From the NCBI RefSeq assembly GCF_000298075.1, contig NZ_JH815594.1:104665-168664 (forward strand): a DNA stretch of 64,000 nucleotides, written 5' to 3'. The notes under the pieces are model-generated. The model made no database searches and was not told where the DNA came from. It saw nothing but the letters and a program-made list of their open reading frames with translations. Numbering within the stretch: the stretch's first letter is position 1; each line of letters begins with the position of its first letter. The DNA is from Staphylococcus massiliensis CCUG 55927 (GTDB taxonomy: Bacteria; Bacillota; Bacilli; Staphylococcales; Staphylococcaceae). Of this stretch, positions 62,658 to 64,000 are shown piece by piece. The position numbers were made by a program, and so were the translations under genes.

Positions 62658-63764
62658 CTATGAGAATAATTCTTTTAATTTATGCGTTAAACTATTCTTC
62701 TCTTTTTCTTCTTTTTCTTTCTTTTCAACATATTGATTAATTTCATCTTGATCAAAGTCTAAAGTTATCGATGTCTTTTTCTCGAGCTGGGCTTTTCTTA
62801 AACTAACCGTTTCGGTCTTAAATTGCTTATCCTTAGCTTTACCAATCGCTGAAATTTTTATCTCATGATTTAACGGATAAGGACCGTACAGTTTATCCGC
62901 ATCATACTCTTGTTCTTTATCATTTATCGTTACTTTTACAGATTTATCTTTAATCTTATCTGCGTGATTCAACTTAATATCTAAATTTGCTTCCTTAAAT
63001 TCTTCTTGAACAGGAATTGTGTCGGCTTCGCCATCGTTATAATCGAATTTAAGCTTTCCTTTAAACGTACCTTTATCTGTCTCACGCTTTGCCTCGAGTT
63101 CATACTCACCTGGAATATAGTTACCAAGAACAATTTGTTCATATGCCTTACCTACGACAGTCTTCGTCTTCCCATCATTGTGGAAATGATACGTTGAATC
63201 TTCCTCAGGTTTTACAACCGCTTGTTTCGTAGGCGCTCGGAAGCTTAAGTTATCAAATAAAAAGTAACGACGTCCGTTCTTACTAATACGTAAGACTTTA
63301 TGATCTTTAACTTTTGGTGACGTGACAAAGTAAGCCACACTTTTATTGTTATCAAGCTTGTCAATCGTGCTATATACGTCTTCTTTATAATTTTCGATAC
63401 CAACACGTTCTTTAATATATTTCGCATAGGCTTTTGCTTCTTCTTTACTAACCTTTGATTCTTTAGTACTTAAAATGTAGGACAATCTTTGCGTGTCGTT
63501 ATGTTCAATTGAATTAATTAACGTCTTCGCTTGAGCTTTTGGTGAATTAAAATTACTCAATAAAATAAATAGTATAAGTAATAAAATGAGAATGAATAAA
63601 CCGATACCAAGTGGAATGATTTTTTTAATAGAAGGTTTTTTGGATGTATATTTTTGTCTTCGGTTAAAATCATCTTGATTTTGGTCTACATCAACACGTT
63701 TCCCACAATATGTACATAATAGTTGGTCGTCTTTTAATGGTTCATTACAATATGGACACTTCAT
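62658..63764 (-). CDS. tcaA: TcaA, zinc-ribbon membrane protein, short C-terminus
   Basis: About 368 residues. An N-terminal zinc ribbon (CPYC...CTYC, residues 3-23), a membrane helix (IIPLGIGLFILILLLILFILLSNFNSP) and extracellular domains with LINSIEHNDTQRLSYILSTKESKVSKEEAKAYAKYIK, LRISKNGRRYFLFDNLSFRAPTKQAVVKPEE and YGPYPLNHEIKISA. This is the architecture of S. aureus TcaA, linked there to teicoplanin susceptibility and serum survival. S. aureus TcaA continues for about 80 more residues past the KKEKEE...NSL linker; here the frame stops at KLKELFS. Downstream sequence shows no remnant. The start is ATG 63764 after AGAGGTG. Confidence 0.9.
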   Translation of the reverse strand: MKCPYCNEPLKDDQLLCTYCGKRVDVDQNQDDFNRRQKYTSKKPSIKKIIPLGIGLFILILLLILFILLSNFNSPKAQAKTLINSIEHNDTQRLSYILSTKESKVSKEEAKAYAKYIKERVGIENYKEDVYSTIDKLDNNKSVAYFVTSPKVKDHKVLRISKNGRRYFLFDNLSFRAPTKQAVVKPEEDSTYHFHNDGKTKTVVGKAYEQIVLGNYIPGEYELEAKRETDKGTFKGKLKFDYNDGEADTIPVQEEFKEANLDIKLNHADKIKDKSVKVTINDKEQEYDADKLYGPYPLNHEIKISAIGKAKDKQFKTETVSLRKAQLEKKTSITLDFDQDEINQYVEKKEKEEKEKNSLTHKLKELFS

Positions 63765-63782
63765 CATTACACCTCTTTTCAT

Positions 63783-64000
63783 GACTGATACTTCGAAGCA
63801 ATTTGTATACTTTTAAACCTTTATAATGATGACGGTTTATGTTCAAAATTTCAATCATACTTAAGTTGGATATTGAATATAGGACAATATATTTTTATTT
63901 ACACAATATAATTATACCACGTTTTCATCTTAAACTTTTTTTAAAATAAATGACATACCCTTGATAAAAATAACACGATATTTACACAGAATCCGACTTG
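63783..64000. other. A/T-rich upstream region of tcaA to window edge
   Basis: No ORF with a ribosome binding site is seen. A minus-strand TATAAT is present near 63913; no matching -35 can be chosen with confidence. Confidence 0.4.

Noticed and set aside
63900..63930. SigB promoter GTTTAA...GGTATA upstream of tcaA
   Set aside because: The spacer is about ten bases, too short for SigB promoters; the resemblance is probably chance.

Overview
The window is chromosomal DNA from a Staphylococcus species, most likely not S. aureus. The evidence is low G+C, Bacillota-type ribosome binding sites, and genus markers: an IsaB-type antigen pair, LyrA/SpdC, TcaA, type 2 IPP isomerase (Fni), and a hut/rpiA/fni/gltS/tenA/tcaA gene order like the corresponding S. 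aureus region (recalled, not searched). I see no prophage, insertion sequence, CRISPR array, rRNA or tRNA.

Left part (1-10900): two uncharacterised small genes; the MurNAc-6P recycling operon mupG-murQ-murP-murR behind a catabolite-responsive (CRE) promoter; an amino acid permease; a formate/nitrite-family channel behind a perfect Rex operator, followed by small membrane proteins; a HAD phosphatase, a sugar phosphotransferase and a BASS-family transporter. 10900-18500: an unknown gene, an SDR plus large catalase operon with a possible SigB promoter, an AHSA1-type protein, a SAM-riboswitch-controlled NhaC-family transporter (probably for methionine) and an M20 amidohydrolase.

18500-25000 is the histidine utilisation region: yjiH-like permease, hutU and hutI in one operon, a divergent LysR regulator, and a convergent hutG whose terminator lies inside the lysR coding sequence. 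hutH is absent. 25000-38200 carries lyrA, an esterase, rpiA, two isaB-like genes, a MOSC protein, a lipoprotein, a YnfA protein, a NatAB-like exporter, a YfcC transporter and an XRE regulator with two membrane proteins. 38200-49700 carries ornithine carbamoyltransferase with an ARG box, two DUF805 paralogues (one apparently starting at AUC), a 3-methyladenine glycosylase, a second NhaC protein, a PadR/DUF1700/DUF4097 operon, an AraC regulator broken by a stop codon, gltS and fni.

49700-64000 carries a divergent Nramp protein that lacks the usual metal ligands, in an operon with a ureohydrolase; a thioesterase with an extra domain; an EIIC-like protein; an esterase; a DUF1445 hydro-lyase; tenA; an EmrAB-type pump with a TetR regulator; a GNAT acetyltransferase; and a TcaA that ends shortly after its linker.

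The most unusual content is intergenic. Six copies of a composite inverted-repeat element sit at gene 3' ends. The two long copies (near 29.6 and 57.3 kb) show compensatory changes in several stems, which points to a structured RNA. Three tandem arrays (near 31.4, 41.6 and 58.6 kb) all have a 40-41 bp period. A short motif around GAAAAGCCCTT recurs between genes. I consider the structured element the best candidate for an undescribed system.
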